Source of the DNA: Corallium rubrum
Taxonomy: Eukaryota; Cnidaria; Anthozoa; Scleralcyonacea; Coralliidae
DNA length: 64,000 nucleotides
Direction of reading: 5' to 3'
Assembly (NCBI GenBank): GCA_964035015.1
Contig: OZ035999.1
Span: 3,981,627 to 4,045,626, forward strand
The position numbers and the translations under genes were made by a program. A model generated the notes under the pieces. That model worked only from the letters and a program-made list of their open reading frames with translations, had not been told where the DNA came from and searched no databases. Shown here in pieces: positions 36,201 to 47,345 of this stretch (positions are counted from its first letter, which is position 1; every line of letters begins with the position of its first letter).

Positions 36201-39200
36201 CAAATGCCGTGCCTTTGAATACAGCCAACAGTTCCGCAAAATTTACCGTGTGAGGAGTTTCGTAAAGTTTCGACAAGATCTCCAGAATCTCTTCAACTGC
36301 TTTGGGCTTGATTTCATCGGATTTAAGAAATTCGGAAAATTCTTCTTGGTCTTTCAGTAACTCTAAAATTATCACAGAAGGATCTTTTGCGTTTAGCCTT
36401 TCTAAGCGATCATCAAAGTAAAAAAAGGGGTTTCTCTTCTTCTTCGTTTTCGGCTCACATGTGCTTGTTGATGCAGACGATGCCCTTTTTCTGGAATTTG
36501 ACGATGAACTTTGCTTGGTATTTTGCCTAGACCCATTTTCATTACCCCTTGCTTGGTTTCTTGAATTGCTTGACCGTTGACTAGGCCTACGCACATTTGC
36601 AGTGGATGAACCAGAGTTATGGCGTTGTTGTCGGTATTCAGTTGAATTGCTTGGTCGGTGTTGATTAGGCCGAAGAAGGTTTGCGGTGGATAAACCAGAG
36701 TTATTGCGTTGTTGCCGGTTTTCAGTTGAGTTGCTTGGGCGGTGTTGACTAGGCCGACGAAGGTTTGCGGTAGATAAACCAGACTTATTACGTTGTTGCT
36801 GGTTTTCAGTTGAATTGCTTGGTCGGTGTTGACTAGGCCGACCCAGGTTTGCGGTAGATAAACCAGACTTATTACGTTGTTGCCGGTTTTCAGGCGAGTT
36901 GCTTGGTCGGTGTTGACTAGACCGACGAAGGTTTGTGGGAGATAAACTAGACTTATTACGTTGTTGCCGGTTTTCAGTTAAATTGCTTGGTCGGTGTTGA
37001 CTAGGCCGACGAAGGTTTGCGGTAGATAAACCAGACTTATTACGTTGTTGTCGGTTTTCAGTTGAGTTGCTTGGTTGGTGTTGACTAGGCCGACCCAGGT
37101 TTGAGGGAGATAAACCAGACTTATTACGTTGTTGTCGGTTTTCAGTTGAGTTGCTTGGTCGGTGTTGACTAGGCCGACGAAGGTTTGCGGTAGATAAACC
37201 AGACTTATTACGTTGTTGTCGGTTTTCAATTGAGTTGCTTGGTCGGTGTTGACTAGGCCGACCCAGGTTTGAGGGAGATAAACCATACTTATTACGTTGT
37301 TGTCGGTTTTCAGTTGAGTTGCTTGGTCGGTGTTGACTAGGCCGACCCAGAAGTGCGGTGAATGTACCAGAGTTATTACGTTGGCGATTTCCTTTATTTG
37401 AAAGGAACAAACGAGTTAATGTTCGACCAACAATTCATGCGAAGACTTGTGAATAATTATTTCTTGAAACAATTTCCCCCCCCGACATTTATTTGCTCAT
37501 TTTTTAATCTCCAAACGAACTACGCGTGTGTTTAATGTTACCGCAATTTATCAAGACGACGTCCAGTTCACAATTTAAAACCGATTAGAAAACATAAATT
37601 ATAATATTCAACATTGTTTGTTTTGGTGCGGTGTTGAATCGATCGTGTATTGCTGGGTTGCAACGTGACGTCATGGCGGCCATGTTGGTTGGTAGGTACA
37701 AAAGAATATTCAGTATATAATAATAATAATAACATGTATTTATACCGCACAAATTCAACTTTAAGGTTTTCAAATGCGCCTTACAATAATTTTTGACATG
37801 GCCAAGTCGAAGGCATATTAAAGGCGCTCAGGTAGCTGCCATACGACACATATCAGCCCACGAATTACAGCTAAGACCTAGGTGTTGGTTTTGTGGAGGG
37901 AGGAAAACCAGAGAACCCGGTGAAAAACCCTGGAAGCACAGGAGAGACCAACTAAACTCTACTCACATGAGTCTCAAGCTCGAGAACAAGGTTATTTCCA
38001 GATGGTCACCCATCCAAGTACTAACCCCATCCAATCGGGCTTAACTATTGGTGAGAGGCAGCGCCCTAACAGCACACACCAACCGTTGATGCTATTGCAC
38101 CAGGTCAGTGTATTGTACTTACCAACCAACATGGCTGCTGTGTCTTCGTCCTCTAAATCTCAGGGGATTGATCGCAACCCACCAATCAGTAAATCGCCAA
38201 CGTCAGCTTTACCGTGTCAGGGCAGGAACGCGTACGAGCCGCGCGCGGTACTGATAACTTATAAGTCACACTATACTTTTAGCCGAAATTGTCTTATACT
38301 CAAATTCTGAGTTGTAAACTTCAAAATTAATACTGTAACATTGATTCAATTATGAAATATGAGTTACTTAACAAATATGGAGGAGTTCTGAACATTTAGG
38401 ACCAAGTTCTCTTATAATTATAATTATAAGTTGATTTCTCGTTTGCCAAACAGAAATCAAGATATCGATTTGCAATCCCTCTCAATTTTGACCATCCGTA
38501 CTCCTAGCTGTGCAAGTTTCTAGCATCAGATCTCTTTTGTTTGTTTTTTTATCTTTTAAAATCGTTATTGTAAATTTTATTTGTGATTTTAGGACATTTT
38601 TGTTTGTATAGGTAATAGCATGGTTTCGAGTGCGATTTGGAAAAATCATGCACGAGTGAGTTTTTCAAAGGCTATCAAAATTGCACGAGTCCGAAGGACG
38701 AGTGCTATTTCAGGTCTTTGAAAAACTCACGAGTGTATGTTTTTCCAAATTGCACTCGAAACCATGCTATTACTTATTAATAATACACATGAAAAAATGT
38801 CCAAGTCAACTGTACTTACATTTCCCTTTCGGCTTTTGGCAATCGGGCCGTGAATCGTCAGTGTCGAGTCCTCGTATATTTGGTTGTTTAAAAACGCTTT
38901 GCTTTGTCTATCACTACTCGAGAAAGTTTACTAAAAGCACTAAGAATCTTCTAGTTTTCTGGCAGGTACTTTACTTCAACAATGAGGAATAATTAGCTTC
39001 AAATTTTAACGAATAGTTCTTCGTTTTCAATCTTGGCCGCCATATTTATTATGCAGTAAGAGCCTGGGGCCCTGGACACGACGTTGGAAAATGCCATCCG
39101 TCAAAATCCGTTGTAGAACGTGATTGGCTCTTTTCAGGTTTTTTTTGTTTTTGATTGGCTTATTCGCTTCAAAAATTTGCACTGTATTCCTTTTTCTGCA

Positions 39201-40319
39201 CTGTATTTCCTTAAGACTGCACTGCACTTAACCAATCAAAATTGAGAAATTTTTCATGTATATTATTAGTGCAAAAATTGCTAGAAATAACGTAATTAAA
39301 AAAACCCGAATTCTCAAATTACATTATACGACGGTTTGACGGAGCCATTCAACTAAAAATATTTTCACGGTTTGGTTTGCTTGTAGCTCAATGCACTTCT
39401 GAAGATAGAAATAATTTTGGTTGGGAAAACTGAAGGAAATCAACTCTTTAACCGTGTTCGAGATAGCGTAAATCCCAATTTATCAAAGTAAATCGTCACG
39501 ACTTCATCATGCAAAGCAAACCATGCACGATTTTATAATCTGCATGACGAAGGGCTTTGGTTTAAAACGTCAGTATTTTGTTATCTGAAACTAATCTCCG
39601 TTTAGACTCGCCTCGATTCCTCGAATAGCTATGCTACTTGCGTGATATGGTAAAATATTTAATTCTTCATTATTAAAAAACTTGAAACTTGAAAACTTGA
39701 ACTTGAGTTTACATAAACGATAAAACTAATGTTCAATTAACACAGCACACGGTGTGCCTAACAACGGGATTTAAACATATTTGAATACTGGTGGTCTTTG
39801 TTGTTGTGATAACATCAGAACTATTTAATTGCGAAAGAAAATTCGAACTATCTATGAAATATGACCTCTGTTTTCACCTGAGGTTTCTGGAAGTATACGT
39901 CTGTTGGAAACTTTCGTAGGAAATGGTAAAATTTACAGTTGTTTACTAGAAAATACCATAACTATGGGTACAAGAGAGTGAACTGGTTATAATGTAGACA
40001 CGGTTAAAAAAGTTAGCCAGGTTAAGTTAATCACTTGAGTTGGAAAAGCAGTAATATACATACATTCCGTTTAGACTCATTTATACAAGGTTTCACAACA
40101 GTTAAATTATACTTAAGTCTTCAGTGCCGATGAACTAGTAGTCTCTGGTTAGGAATAGCTAAAGCGTAATTTATACAACGCCTTCATGCAAGTTAACTCA
40201 CCGAAGCTGCCTATTGTATTTCCTGCTTCACTGTTTCTCGAATCATCTTCGTTGTCGGAGTGACGACGAGTGTTTGTTGATTGCTTGTGTTTTCTGTGTT
40301 CTTCTCGACGCTTGCTCAT
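30205..40319 (-). CDS. ZNFX1: ZNFX1-like SF1 helicase / NF-X1 and RZ zinc-finger protein, copy A
   Basis: Exon 1 is 40319-40202 (ATG, MSKRREEHRKHKQS..., ending in phase 1 before a GTGAGT donor). Exon 2 is 37391-30205, with branch-like TTAAC and a TTTGTTCCTTTC tract before AAAG. Joined, they encode 2434 residues. Order: a basic start; nine 28-residue repeats at about 54-305; an Asn/Asp-rich run; a helicase with Walker A GPPGTGKT (882-889) and motif II EEAA (1512-1515); [30 protein letters not shown] and ALSRAK; NF-X1-type Cys/His fingers at about 1770-2066; a RING-like CGH...CPKC patch; and the RZ finger [20 protein letters not shown] (from 2358). This is the ZNFX1 architecture; human ZNFX1 is about 1900 residues, so this copy is longer. 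Relatives bind RNA, acting in antiviral sensing at mitochondria in mammals and in small-RNA inheritance in nematodes. All helicase motifs are intact. About 630 residues separate motifs I and II, with acidic EEGELIDS repeats and two YSPTSPS-like heptads. The gene is probably functional. Confidence 0.93.
34700..34745 (-). repeat. Two CTD-like heptads in ZNFX1-A
   Basis: The coding strand gives [14 protein letters not shown], about 40 residues after Walker A. At the same place copy B has about 24 heptads. Confidence 0.85.
36640..37380 (-). repeat. 84-bp coding repeat array, N-terminus of ZNFX1-A
   Basis: Nine in-frame 84-bp units encode 28-residue repeats of the form RPSQHRPSNSTENRQQRN followed by KSGLSTANL. 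Units alternate partly between STANLRR and SPSNLGR endings, suggesting amplification of a two-unit block. Copy B has a single unit. The peptide is basic, Q/N/S-rich and probably disordered. Confidence 0.95.
37697..38118 (-). mobile_element. 5S-rRNA-related SINE-like insertion in ZNFX1-A intron 1
   Basis: Read on the minus strand it contains ggttagtacttggatgggtg followed by accatctgg, the signature of the 3' part of 5S rRNA. A ggttctctggttttcctccc and aaaaccaacac core common in animal SINEs follows. The tail carries an ATT-rich tract (37720-37735). Copy B lacks the whole block (ggtagg joins acctaaccaacatgg at about 61335). No intact 5S gene is present. Confidence 0.7.
38612..38773. mobile_element. 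Palindromic MITE in ZNFX1-A intron 1
   Basis: Ends gtaatagcatggtttcgagt and actcgaaaccatgctattac are exact inverted repeats. The arms continue through gcgatttggaaaaa. The central word gcacgagtccgaaggacgag is itself partly palindromic. It lies just outside the duplicated block. Confidence 0.8.
38774..40201. other. Remainder of ZNFX1-A intron 1
   Basis: AT-rich sequence between the MITE and exon 1. I see no additional exon, repeat array or element in it. It ends at the exon 1 donor GTGAGT (40201-40196 on the minus strand). Confidence 0.6.
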
Positions 40320-40600
40320 GTTTAATTAAGAACTCTAATGCTTGTCCTTAATTATTTTTAAAACAATTAGCCATACGCTCAAACCGATTGAGTCTCAGAT
40401 GGAACCCAACAGATTCCTTCGTCGGGCCGATAGAATTAGAGGGCGAGGTCTTCCCAGAATTCATTCATGACGCCGTTGAATTTCTTTGTATTTTTTTTGT
40501 CACGTGCGCAGGATTTCCGGTCTTGGACCGCACTTGAGCGCGCATGGGTGCTTGGGAGATTTTCGTGCCCTGACTTTGGCTTCCTTTCAACATTAGGCGA
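40320..40600 (-). promoter_or_regulatory. Likely promoter/5' UTR region of ZNFX1-A
   Basis: This is the 280 bp directly upstream of the ATG at 40319, bounded on the far side by a 21-bp minisatellite. No clear TATA box is visible at a useful distance; the sequence next to the start codon is AT-rich. Assigned by position only. Confidence 0.4.
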
Positions 40601-40609
40601 ACTGAATCT

Positions 40610-41670
40610 AAATGCGTCTCGATCAAGTCGATCTAAACGACTCCGAGATCGATCTAAACGAGTCCAAGATCGATTTAAACGAGTGTGAGACTGACCTAAA
40701 CGAGTTTGAGATGATCTAAACGAGTGTGAGATTGATCTAAACGAGTGTGAGATTGATCTAAACGAGTGTGAGATTGATCTAAACGAGTGTGAGATTGATC
40801 TAAACGAGTGTAAGATTGATCTAAACGAGTGTGAGATTGATCTAAACGAGTGTGAGATTGATCTAAACGAGTGTAAGACAGGGACGTAGCCAGGGGGGGA
40901 GCCGTGGGAGCCGCGGCTCCCCCCCTTTTGATATAAAACAACAGACATGTAACTACAAAACTGATGCAGTATGCCATTGTGTCAGGAAATAAACTGTAAA
41001 CAGTGTATTCAATCTACTGAGTGTATGCATTTTGAGTATCTATGTGACGTTTGCATGTTTTAAGTATTTTATATGACGTTTTTTAACCTTTAGAGTCTGT
41101 AAAATCTTCCTCCAAAAGCCAGGAAATGGCATTTCAGCGACTCTCGATTTCAAAATTTCCCGGGGGAGCATGCCCCCGGACCCCTCTAAAAATTTATTTT
41201 GACTTCGGCTTCCCCCCTTTCAGAATCCTGGCTACGCCCCTGGTGGAAGATTGATCTAAACGAGTGTGAGATTGATCTAAACGAGTGTGAGATTGATCTA
41301 AACGAGTGTGAGATTGATTAAAACGAGTGTGAGATTGATCTAAACGAGTGTGAGATTGATTAAAACGAGTGTGAGATTGATTAAAACGAGTGTGAGATTG
41401 ATCTAAACGAGTGTGAGATTGATCTAAACGAGTGTGAGATTGATTAAAACGAGTGTGAGATTGATTAAAACGAGTGTGAGATTGATTAAAACGAGTGTGA
41501 GATTGATTAAAACGAGTGTGAGATTGATTAAAACGAGTGTGAGATTGATTAAAACGAGTGTGAGATTGATTAAAACGAGTGTGAGATTGATTAAAACGAG
41601 TCTGAGATCAATCTAAACGAGTCCGAGATCGATTTAAACGAGATCGATTTAAACGAGATCGATCTAAACG
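40610..41670 (+). repeat. 21-bp minisatellite upstream of ZNFX1-A, split by a hAT MITE
   Basis: Units read gattgatctaaacgagtgtga, with a gattaaaac variant that dominates the right half. Left block about 40610-40878, right block about 41243-41670, separated by the element at 40879-41242. Because the unit is a multiple of three it leaves long artefactual open frames on both strands. Confidence 0.95.
40879..41242 (+). mobile_element. hAT-like MITE with 8-bp target duplication
   Basis: Starts cagggacgtagccagg and ends cctggctacgcccctg. It is flanked by gtgtaaga and gtggaaga, a 7/8 match as expected for the 8-bp duplication of hAT elements. Non-coding. A second, end-eroded copy is at 46520-46880 with about 95% identity. 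Confidence 0.85.
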
Positions 41671-42455
41671 ACTCTCACGCTTAGTATATATATATAGTCA
41701 GGTGCAAGATGGTTAACACACTTTGGCAATAATTTTGATACCTTGAAGTCTTAGGAAAATGTTTATCGCATTCGTTCTCCCCCACTACATACAGTGTTTT
41801 GCAGTTAAAAATTTCACCTTTTCCCGATGTTTTTTGCTGAGTTGGCCCGGCAAAGCGGGCTGAAAACTGTTTAACTCGTTCTGATGCGCGTTTGTTTACT
41901 TGACTTTGTGAATAAATAAAGCTGAAAATCAAATGAACTAACATAGAGCACCAAAACCTTGTTTTGCGTTTCAAGATCGTAGCGAAGACGTAATAATAGT
42001 CTTCGTCAAGATACTTAATAATAGCCTTCGTCAACATGCTTTCGCGAGTTAGCTAATACAACAACAATCTTTTTATTGACGATACTTACAAAAAATTGCA
42101 TCGACATCAATAACAGTGTAAAACTGCAGTAAAAGTAACGAAACTTTGCCCAAATGAAGCAACATTTGCTTAGTAATTGCGAATTTCGGGTTGAAATCAT
42201 TGACGTCAACTCAAAACTCATCCCGGCTTTTACCAAGCTAGCCCGCCTCATGTAATCGCAACTTAAATGAAATATATTTCTCAAACTCATTAATAATTCA
42301 TGAGGAAAACATAATGAATCAGTTACCGAGACGTTGTTGTGAAATGTGGTAATAAACGCCCATAAATTGAGACAAGTTTTACTCAACTTTCTCTTTAAAT
42401 ACTGATTTGTTTGAGAAGCTATATACCATACACTCGAAAGCTGTTTAGCCGTTTC
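41671..42455. other. Non-genic spacer
   Basis: A short TA run at about 41686, then AT-rich sequence with open frames of up to 161 codons that lack recognisable motifs or good splice context. Words near 41845 (ggcccggcaaagcgggctga) and 42225-42250 belong to a dispersed repeat also seen at 1490-1530 and 9490-9545. Confidence 0.45.
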
Positions 42456-42894
42456 TATACAGTTTCTAGAAATATGGAAAATACAAGTTTGAGAGTCCAA
42501 AATACGTGCATAAACAGTTCGGGGAAAAACAAAACTAAACGTTACTAGTTAAACAGTCTGACAATCAAAAACTGTTACCAGATAAATAGCAACAGTTGTT
42601 GCTATGGCAAGAATGACATTTCAAAATGGCTGCCAATTACCCTTCAAACTAATTTAATTCGAAAAAAACTTAATTTGGTGACCCCCCATTTTTTTTTCAT
42701 TAAAACTTTTCTAGAAGTATGAGTAATCAATTGGCCGATTTTAAAAAAAACCTGTAGATCCAAATTTTTTAAAAATTAACAAACATGATTTTTCCGGGGA
42801 AAAAATTATTCGTTTACAGACTTTTTCCCCGAATTGTTTATGCACGTGTTTTGGACTCTCAAACTTGTATTCTCCATTTTTCTAGAAACTGTAT
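42456..42894. mobile_element. Inverted-repeat element with about 80-bp arms
   Basis: The left arm atacagtttctagaaatatgg runs through gagagtccaaaatacgtgca. The right arm is its inverse, ending tctagaaactgtat. The loop of about 270 bp is AT-rich. Confidence 0.7.
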
Positions 42895-42919
42895 GGAGCC
42901 ACCTTAGTGTGTTGCACCA

Positions 42920-43169
42920 ATAGAGATCATATAAATTGCCTAGAGGGGGCATTGGCGGGAAAATTTGGTAACCATATGGCAGCCACCATTACCTATGATA
43001 TTTCAGTCAATTGGTTGGCAAATGTACTAGACCCAATCCTTTGCCAACCAACGCGCCTAATGTTTGCCTCCAAAAAAAAATCCAAGATGGCGGCGTTCAA
43101 TTGGTTACCCGCGGTTGACTGAAATTAAGATATAGGATGCCCCCTCTAGTATTTATATGATCTTTATGG
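42920..43169. mobile_element. Second copy of the MITE at 5063-5308
   Basis: Shares gagggggcattggcgggaaa, accaacgcgcctaatgtttg and tccaagatggcggcgttcaa with the first copy. Termini atagagatcatataaat and atttatatgatctttat are inverted. Confidence 0.8.
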
Positions 43170-44853
43170 TTGCACCTCGAAGTGTATTAAAAAACTCAGC
43201 TATCGCCTCGTTTTTCAACACACTTCTCGGTGTTTTCATGAAATCAGATAATAAACGCGGCTTTGGGTTATGTACTTTTTCTGTGCCAGAATTCATGGCC
43301 AGAAATTTGCGACATCTGAGCCCACGCGCCTGTCAGCGGTATCCCGAATTTAACTAGAGAATTGCAACCAAAATTTATATAATACATAGAGAGGTGTAGA
43401 TATTTGTCTAAATATATCGAAGGAAATGTTTTAAATGCAAAATGTCGGGTTCACTATTAATTCTGAACAACATAACGCAGTGAAATATCATACCTTTAAG
43501 CATCAGCGCTGTTACGTTGCTCTGCTTTTGAAACGCGACGAAATCTGCTTTGCAGCACCACTCAGCCAGTGTATTTCATAGTACATCTTTACCATAATTA
43601 GCACTTAAATTCCCCTGTGTTTCTGCCGTAGTTGCTCTGCTTTTCAATGTTGAAATCTTTGTATTTCCACACAATTCGCGTTGGAAGATAAAAGCGGAAG
43701 TAAAAAAATGCTTTGAGCCAAAATGCTTGGGTTGTTCTGCAATTTCTACGCGAGTTTCCAACAAAATTCATCATCTTTGGTATCGTTCGAAAGCTCAGAA
43801 TATCATCTTTCTAGCCGTGCAGAGTACTGTGGGATTAAAACAATATCACCCTTCCTATCCCACACAATACCAACACATATCCAGCAAAGTCCCTAACTTC
43901 CTGTTTGTTCACTCGCAGCCAAATTAAAGTAAATTGCGGCGATGTGGCAATACTAATCATACTATGGGTATATTTCAATATTTCCTGCAGTTTAAAATAT
44001 GATCAATGCCCTCTGTGGCAAAGTTGAAGTATTGTACTACACAATGATTCTTCGTTGTACTAAGTCGCGCGTTGTTTGACCATTCCATTTTGCTTCTGAA
44101 TATACAGTATTTTAAGGATGATGAGATGGCCCGCTGTATTAAGTCAAGTCAAGTAGCGCGAAATAGAAATCTATCTTTGTAGAATATTTGACGTTGTATT
44201 TGGTGGATTTCTTCGGAAAAGGTACCAAAATATAACCCTGACGACGCGCTTTCTCTTACATTATCTTACTGGGCATTTCTATATTTATTTCTTGTCTCTA
44301 AAGTCTCTTGCGTTACTCAACGTGAAATGTGATTCCTCTTCGTTTTATATTGCGCAACGGGGACTCCGTTTCGCAATTTCGATCCGTAATTGCCAATTGA
44401 GAGCATTTTCCTTGAGTTTAAGCGACTAAGAAGTCAATTAGCGAACGTTGAAGATTTTGAACAAATCAATAATCACATTTTAAGAAAGAATGAAGGGTTG
44501 AAAGTGGAATGTCTGGCCGCAAACGGCTTTGTTGCTATTGTCAATTTGATGTAGTTAGCCGCTGGTCATAAAATGGCTCAATGTCGCAAATTTCTGGCCA
44601 TGTTTATTTTGCGGCAGAAACCTCTGTAAGAATTATTTCTTACAAATCTCCTGTTTCTCTGCCAAACCTGTGTTCGAATTCTTTTTTGGTATTTGCTTAA
44701 CCTCCCCCTCAAAAATAAAAAGGTTGGTCCCTAATCACAGACATTTTGCCGTTTTGTATTTAGCCAAGTTAATTGCAACATAGATCATTACTTTGTGAGG
44801 TTAGAACATCAAAGCGCAGCAAATTAGCCTCTTGCGGTAAGTTGTCTGACTTT
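43170..44853. other. Non-genic spacer
   Basis: Short unconnected open frames only. I recognise no gene, structured RNA or repeat array here. Confidence 0.4.
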
Positions 44854-45303
44854 AAGGCTGCTTACATGGAGGTAGGGTGACCTTTATAGAAGGGTTACCC
44901 TTTGAAGCGAGTCAAAAGATTGTAGCAGGGTTAACTCTTCTAGTAGGGTCATATTACTTCTGCATGACCATTTTACTATATTTTCGGTTTACATGTTATT
45001 GTTGGCGTCATTTGCTTGATATATTCGATAAACTTCACAAGGTGTATAAGAACAGGACGGGCAGCCACAAAATCGTTAGGACGTTTTGTCCGGTACGCGT
45101 TTTTTCCCTCATTGAAACATAACCCGGCTGGCAGGGTCACCCTAGCAAACGCGTTTACATGGCTTATGTAAACAAAAAGATAGCCCTGCCGCAACCCTCC
45201 CCCCAGGGTCACCCTAGCACTCATGTAAACGAAACACGGAAAGACAATGAACTAGGGTAATCCTTCTAAAAGGGTCACCCTACCTCCATGTAAATAAGAG
45301 GGC
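44854..45303. mobile_element. TIR element with GGCTGCTTACATGGAGG ends
   Basis: Left end ggctgcttacatggaggtag and right end ctacctccatgtaaataag are inverted, with several internal gggtcaccct and agggtgacc words. It resembles the termini of the 26077-27183 family (tttacaaggaggtaggg). From 45303 to 46510 further ggctgg and gccagccctc words suggest a related nested element. Confidence 0.65.
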
Positions 45304-45657
45304 TGGATTTCATGTCAATAGCGAGATCTCGCGACGCCTGGGAGGGCTGGCCCCAATTTTACAAGGAATTACGTTGAGATCACTGAACTCTATATACAAC
45401 CCATATACAACCCATTGGGCCGGATTTTGCGTGTCAGTTGTATGACGTGACCACTACCCAAGATGGCTGCCACTAAAGTTCATAGCTTTCGTAGATTGAA
45501 AACAGACAAAAAGAGTTATTTTAAGAAAATCTAAACGAATGTAAGAATACAAGAAGTACTTAATAAGGTTTAAGACGCTAATTTCTTGTATTTGTTTCTG
45601 TTACTGAGCTGTAAAACCTTTAAATTTCGTTGTTTTTCTCTAGTGCCGACAACGAAG

Positions 45658-45897
45658 TACCCTGGATGCCAGAGGTTCTTGGGGGAAGGGAGGAAAAGAG
45701 GGAAGAAGGAGAAAAAAGGGGGAAAGATGGGGAAGATTTCCTTCCCTTTCCCCTTTCTTCCCTCTCTTTCCCTCCCTTCCCCTCTTTTCCCCTCCCTTCC
45801 CCCTTCCCTTTCTCCTCCCTTTTCCCTCCCTTCCCCCATCTTTCTCCCCCTTCCCTCTTTTCCTCCCTTCCCCCAAGAACCTCTGGCATCCAGGGTA
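45658..45897. mobile_element. Palindrome with purine/pyrimidine arms
   Basis: From taccctggatgccagaggtt to its inverse aacctctggcatccagggta. Next to these tips the left arm is almost all purine (gggggaagggaggaaaagag) and the right arm all pyrimidine. Apparent open frames of 90-115 codons are composition artefacts. Confidence 0.75.
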
Positions 45898-46519
45898 ACA
45901 ACGACAAAACTTCACGATAATATAAACTGAAAAACAGACTAAAATCTACGAAGAATTCAATTTCAAGTCTTTTATAGTAATCTTAATGCCTTTTAACAAT
46001 ATTTCGTGTTGTGTACTTACCATCGTTTGACTGTATTTGTTGTTAAACAGTGAAAACTAAACGAACCGGCATATGTTGTTTGCTTTACGGCTTTTCCGAC
46101 TCCCCCGGCAGAGTACTTAATATTCCTCCCCCCGGATAATCTGACCGTGCTGACGTCAAGATTGCTTATGCCAGTCAACTTTAGGATTGGGAACAAGTTC
46201 TAATGCCGCAATGCGTCATATGTTCCACTACGTAAGATGGTACTGCCACGAAATGTTTGACAGCTGGCCATAGGGAAGGGCCTATCCAGTTTATTTAGAG
46301 ATCAGTGGCCAGCCCTCTTGAGCGCATTTACATAGGAAATTTCCAGCCCTCCTAGGCGATATCTCTGTTGGGTTGTCAATAGCGAGATCTAGCGACACCT
46401 AGGAGGACTGGCCCTCTTGTCATGTAAACGCAAACAATTTTTTACAAGGAATTACGTTGAGATGCGGGATCTCGGCAAAGAGGGCCGCCCCCCCTCCTCC
46501 ATATAAACAGCCCCTTAAT

Positions 46520-46880
46520 CAGGGACGTAGCCAGGGGGGAGCCGTGGCTCGGCTCCCCCCTTTTGATATAAAACAACAGACATGTAACTACAAAACTGAT
46601 GCAGTATGCCATTGTGTCAGGAAATAAACTGTAAACAGTGTATTCAATCTACTGAGTCAGTATGCATTTTGAGTATCTATGTGACGTTTGCGTGTTTTGA
46701 GTATTTTATATGACATCTTTTAACCTTTAGAGTCTGTAAAATCTTCCTCCAAAAGCCAGGAAATGGCATTTCAGCGACTGTTGATTTCAAAATTTCCCGG
46801 GGGAGCATGCCCCTGGACACCCCTAAAAATTTATTTTGATTTCGGCTGCCCCCCTTCAAAATCCTGGCTATGTCTCAAGA
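46520..46880 (+). mobile_element. Second copy of the 40879-41242 hAT-like MITE
   Basis: Starts cagggacgtagccagg and shares almost the whole interior with the first copy (atgccattgtgtcaggaaat, agccaggaaatggcatttca). The right tip is eroded (cctggctatgtctc). Confidence 0.8.
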
Positions 46881-46989
46881 CTGTTTACTTGCGATTATAA
46901 ATCGATCTTATTAGGTGAATGAATGCATGCAATTATAGAATATTAGAAGTAATATTGGGCATTTCACTCGATTACATAGCATGTTCTAA

Positions 46990-47345
46990 GGATTTTTGGT
47001 GAAGGAAAATTCGAGTGTAGAATATATACATTGTAAGACCAAACCGGGACCAGTTGCGAAAAATGCAACTACACAGGCCTTCCGGCAGGAATTGAACTCA
47101 CGACCTTGCGATTCTAGTGCAATGCTCTGACCACTGAGCCACGGAGGCCGTTGCCGAGAGCTTGATTGCGAGATCGGCAACGGCCTCCGTGGCTCAGACG
47201 GAGGCCGTTGCCGAGAGCTTGATTGCGAGATCGGCAACGGCCTCCGTGGCTCAGTCGTGGGTTCAATTCCTGCCGGAAGGCCTGTGTATAGTTGCATTTT
47301 TCGCAACTGGTCCCGGTTTGGTCTTAAAATGTATATATTCTACAC
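46990..47345. mobile_element. Inverted pair of tRNA-derived SINE copies
   Basis: The plus copy (about 47240-47345) has an A-box-like TGGCTCAGTCG and a B-box GGTTCAATTCC, then gccggaaggcctgtgtatag and a tail. The minus copy (46990-47145) carries the same unit with a longer tRNA-like body. Between them gaggccgttgccgagagctt is repeated in both orientations. The RNA polymerase III boxes are seen in sequence; activity is unknown. Confidence 0.75.

Larger units (their letters stand above)
24141..38570. repeat. Segmental duplication, copy A
   Basis: Collinear with 48050-61768, at roughly 95% or better identity outside insertions. The match starts at ctttaatatatctaaaga and ends after tatcttttaaaatcgttat. 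It covers 6 kb of non-coding DNA, the big exon of the ZNFX1-like gene and part of its intron 1, but not exon 1 (40202-40319). Copy A holds extra insertions at 28648-28933 and 37697-38118. Confidence 0.9.

Noticed and set aside
37990-38060. 5S rRNA gene
   Set aside because: Only the 3' portion of a 5S-like sequence is present, fused to SINE-type sequence; the 5' half and internal promoter are missing.
40436-40977. A 170-codon minus-strand frame with SHSFRSI repeats
   Set aside because: Translation of the 21-bp minisatellite with no independent start, splice or family evidence.
42015-42500. A 161-codon minus-strand frame
   Set aside because: AT-rich, no motif, and partly overlaps an inverted-repeat arm; no splice or start context.
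45570-45930. Open frames of 90-115 codons rich in Gly/Glu/Lys or Pro/Phe/Ser
   Set aside because: Composition artefacts of a purine/pyrimidine palindrome.
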